From Cyclobacteriaceae bacterium (GTDB lineage: Bacteria > Bacteroidota > Bacteroidia > Cytophagales > Cyclobacteriaceae), in contig CANGUK010000004.1 of assembly GCA_947457095.1 (NCBI GenBank), positions 1-52,614 of the forward strand: DNA of 52,614 nt, given 5' to 3'. Positions 51,947-52,614 of the stretch are shown here, one piece after another. The notes under the pieces are model-generated. The model was not told the origin of the DNA and ran no database searches. It saw nothing but the letters and a program-made list of their open reading frames with translations. The translations under genes and the position numbers were made by a program. The first letter of the stretch is position 1. Each line of letters starts with the position of its first letter.

Positions 51947-52614
51947 TTAATCTAATTTAAGTCGAATGTCGAAAAGGTTGTAGTTAGTCGAAAAGTTTGG
52001 CCAATTAACAAATACTGCTTCTGTACCAACAAAATGAAGATACTCCCCAACCTTGTATGGTAAAACATAATTCACCCGTACATCAGGTAATTCCAATGGG
52101 GATTTATTGTAGTTTTCGAATGTTCCATTCCCCTTATTTATCCAAATCAAATGATTAAGCTTAATTCCTGTACATGAAGGAGCTGCGAAAAAACACTCAG
52201 TTCCATATCTATAAAGTGTTCCCCAATGAAATGGGATCAAAATAATATCATCTAGCCCATCATTATTTGCATCCATAATCTGAAATTCTCTAAACTGCAA
52301 TTCTCTTTCTGTCCATGTGGGAGAAGAAAAAGAAAACTGGAAAGTTCCATTAGCTTTACCCAACCAAACTTCAAATCCAGCTAGGTTCAACCCATTTGCA
52401 AATCCTTCTCTTGCCACTGTAATATCTTTAATTCCATCTTTATTCACATCAAAAGCTTTGATCGAGGTAGCTCCTAAGCCTGATGTAAATGCACTGGGAT
52501 TATTGCCTTTAAATTTTTGCACATATTTACTTGTTTGTTCGTCAAAAGAGAAAACTCGGATTTCATGATCATCTGGGCCTGGGATAGGGCCTCCTCCATA
52601 ATTTGCTGTTATAA
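51947..52614 (-). CDS. FG-GAP/VCBS repeat protein (5' end outside window)
   Basis: Minus-strand frame open to the window edge; the GTG at 52522 is internal, because upstream codons read GGPIPGPDDHEIRVFSFDEQ. FG-GAP loops are FDVNKDGIKDITVAREG and MDANNDGLDDIILIPF, and WINKGNGTF matches the neighbouring protein's style. It probably has the same role as the protein encoded at 50032 and may be a paralogue. Confidence 0.8.
   Translation of the reverse strand, partial: ITANYGGGPIPGPDDHEIRVFSFDEQTSKYVQKFKGNNPSAFTSGLGATSIKAFDVNKDGIKDITVAREGFANGLNLAGFEVWLGKANGTFQFSFSSPTWTERELQFREFQIMDANNDGLDDIILIPFHWGTLYRYGTECFFAAPSCTGIKLNHLIWINKGNGTFENYNKSPLELPDVRVNYVLPYKVGEYLHFVGTEAVFVNWPNFSTNYNLFDIRLKLD

Noticed and set aside
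52519-52522. GTG start for the last FG-GAP gene
   Set aside because: The frame stays open with FG-GAP-like sequence to the window edge, so the true start is outside.

Overview
The window looks like chromosomal DNA of a gliding member of the Bacteroidota, most likely order Cytophagales (an Algoriphagus-like Cyclobacteriaceae; the rank is my inference). The evidence is gldD, a type IX secretion sorting domain, a TonB-dependent receptor paired with a DUF4249 lipoprotein, DUF1835/DUF4834-type families, A-rich ribosome binding regions and promoters of the Bacteroidota type (TTG, about 19 nt, TAnnTTTG).

Layout. 1-4028: housekeeping genes on the plus strand (pyruvate dehydrogenase E1 alpha, cut by the window edge; a membrane-anchored TPR protein; ribH; aspartate kinase; a small membrane protein). 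4040-9237: recG and a NahK-like kinase on the minus strand, the kinase divergent from a sodium:solute symporter. 9328: gldD. 9997-16066: a complete trans-4-hydroxy-L-proline catabolic cluster (FAD dehydrogenase, epimerase, semialdehyde dehydrogenase, DapA-family deaminase) with a divergent AraC regulator. Palindromic repeats lie between its genes. 16216-33959: mostly core genes (DUF885 peptidase-like protein, xerD, M23 peptidase, carB, a methyltransferase, asd, a lamin-tail secreted protein, a DksA-like protein, scpB, a SprT-like protein, der, era).

34021-34657 is the most unusual stretch. An intact initiator tRNA lies between a decayed tRNA copy upstream and, downstream, a small GIY-YIG nuclease gene that is followed by a second copy of the tRNA 3' end with its own terminator. 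This looks like a very small element at an initiator tRNA gene.

34775-40823 is a minus-strand block: TonB-dependent receptor, DUF4249 lipoprotein, GMC oxidoreductase and its small subunit, probably for uptake and oxidation of a sugar or alcohol. 41144-49970 encodes exported proteins: a lipoprotein-sized unknown, then a tight cluster of a T9SS-sorted protein, a small probable outer-membrane barrel, a 1539-residue collagen-like protein with a large internal duplication and a FISUMP-domain protein, followed by a TlpA-like thioredoxin protein. 50032 to the end holds two minus-strand VCBS/FG-GAP repeat surface proteins, the second running off the window.

All family assignments come from reading motifs by eye; no database search was run.
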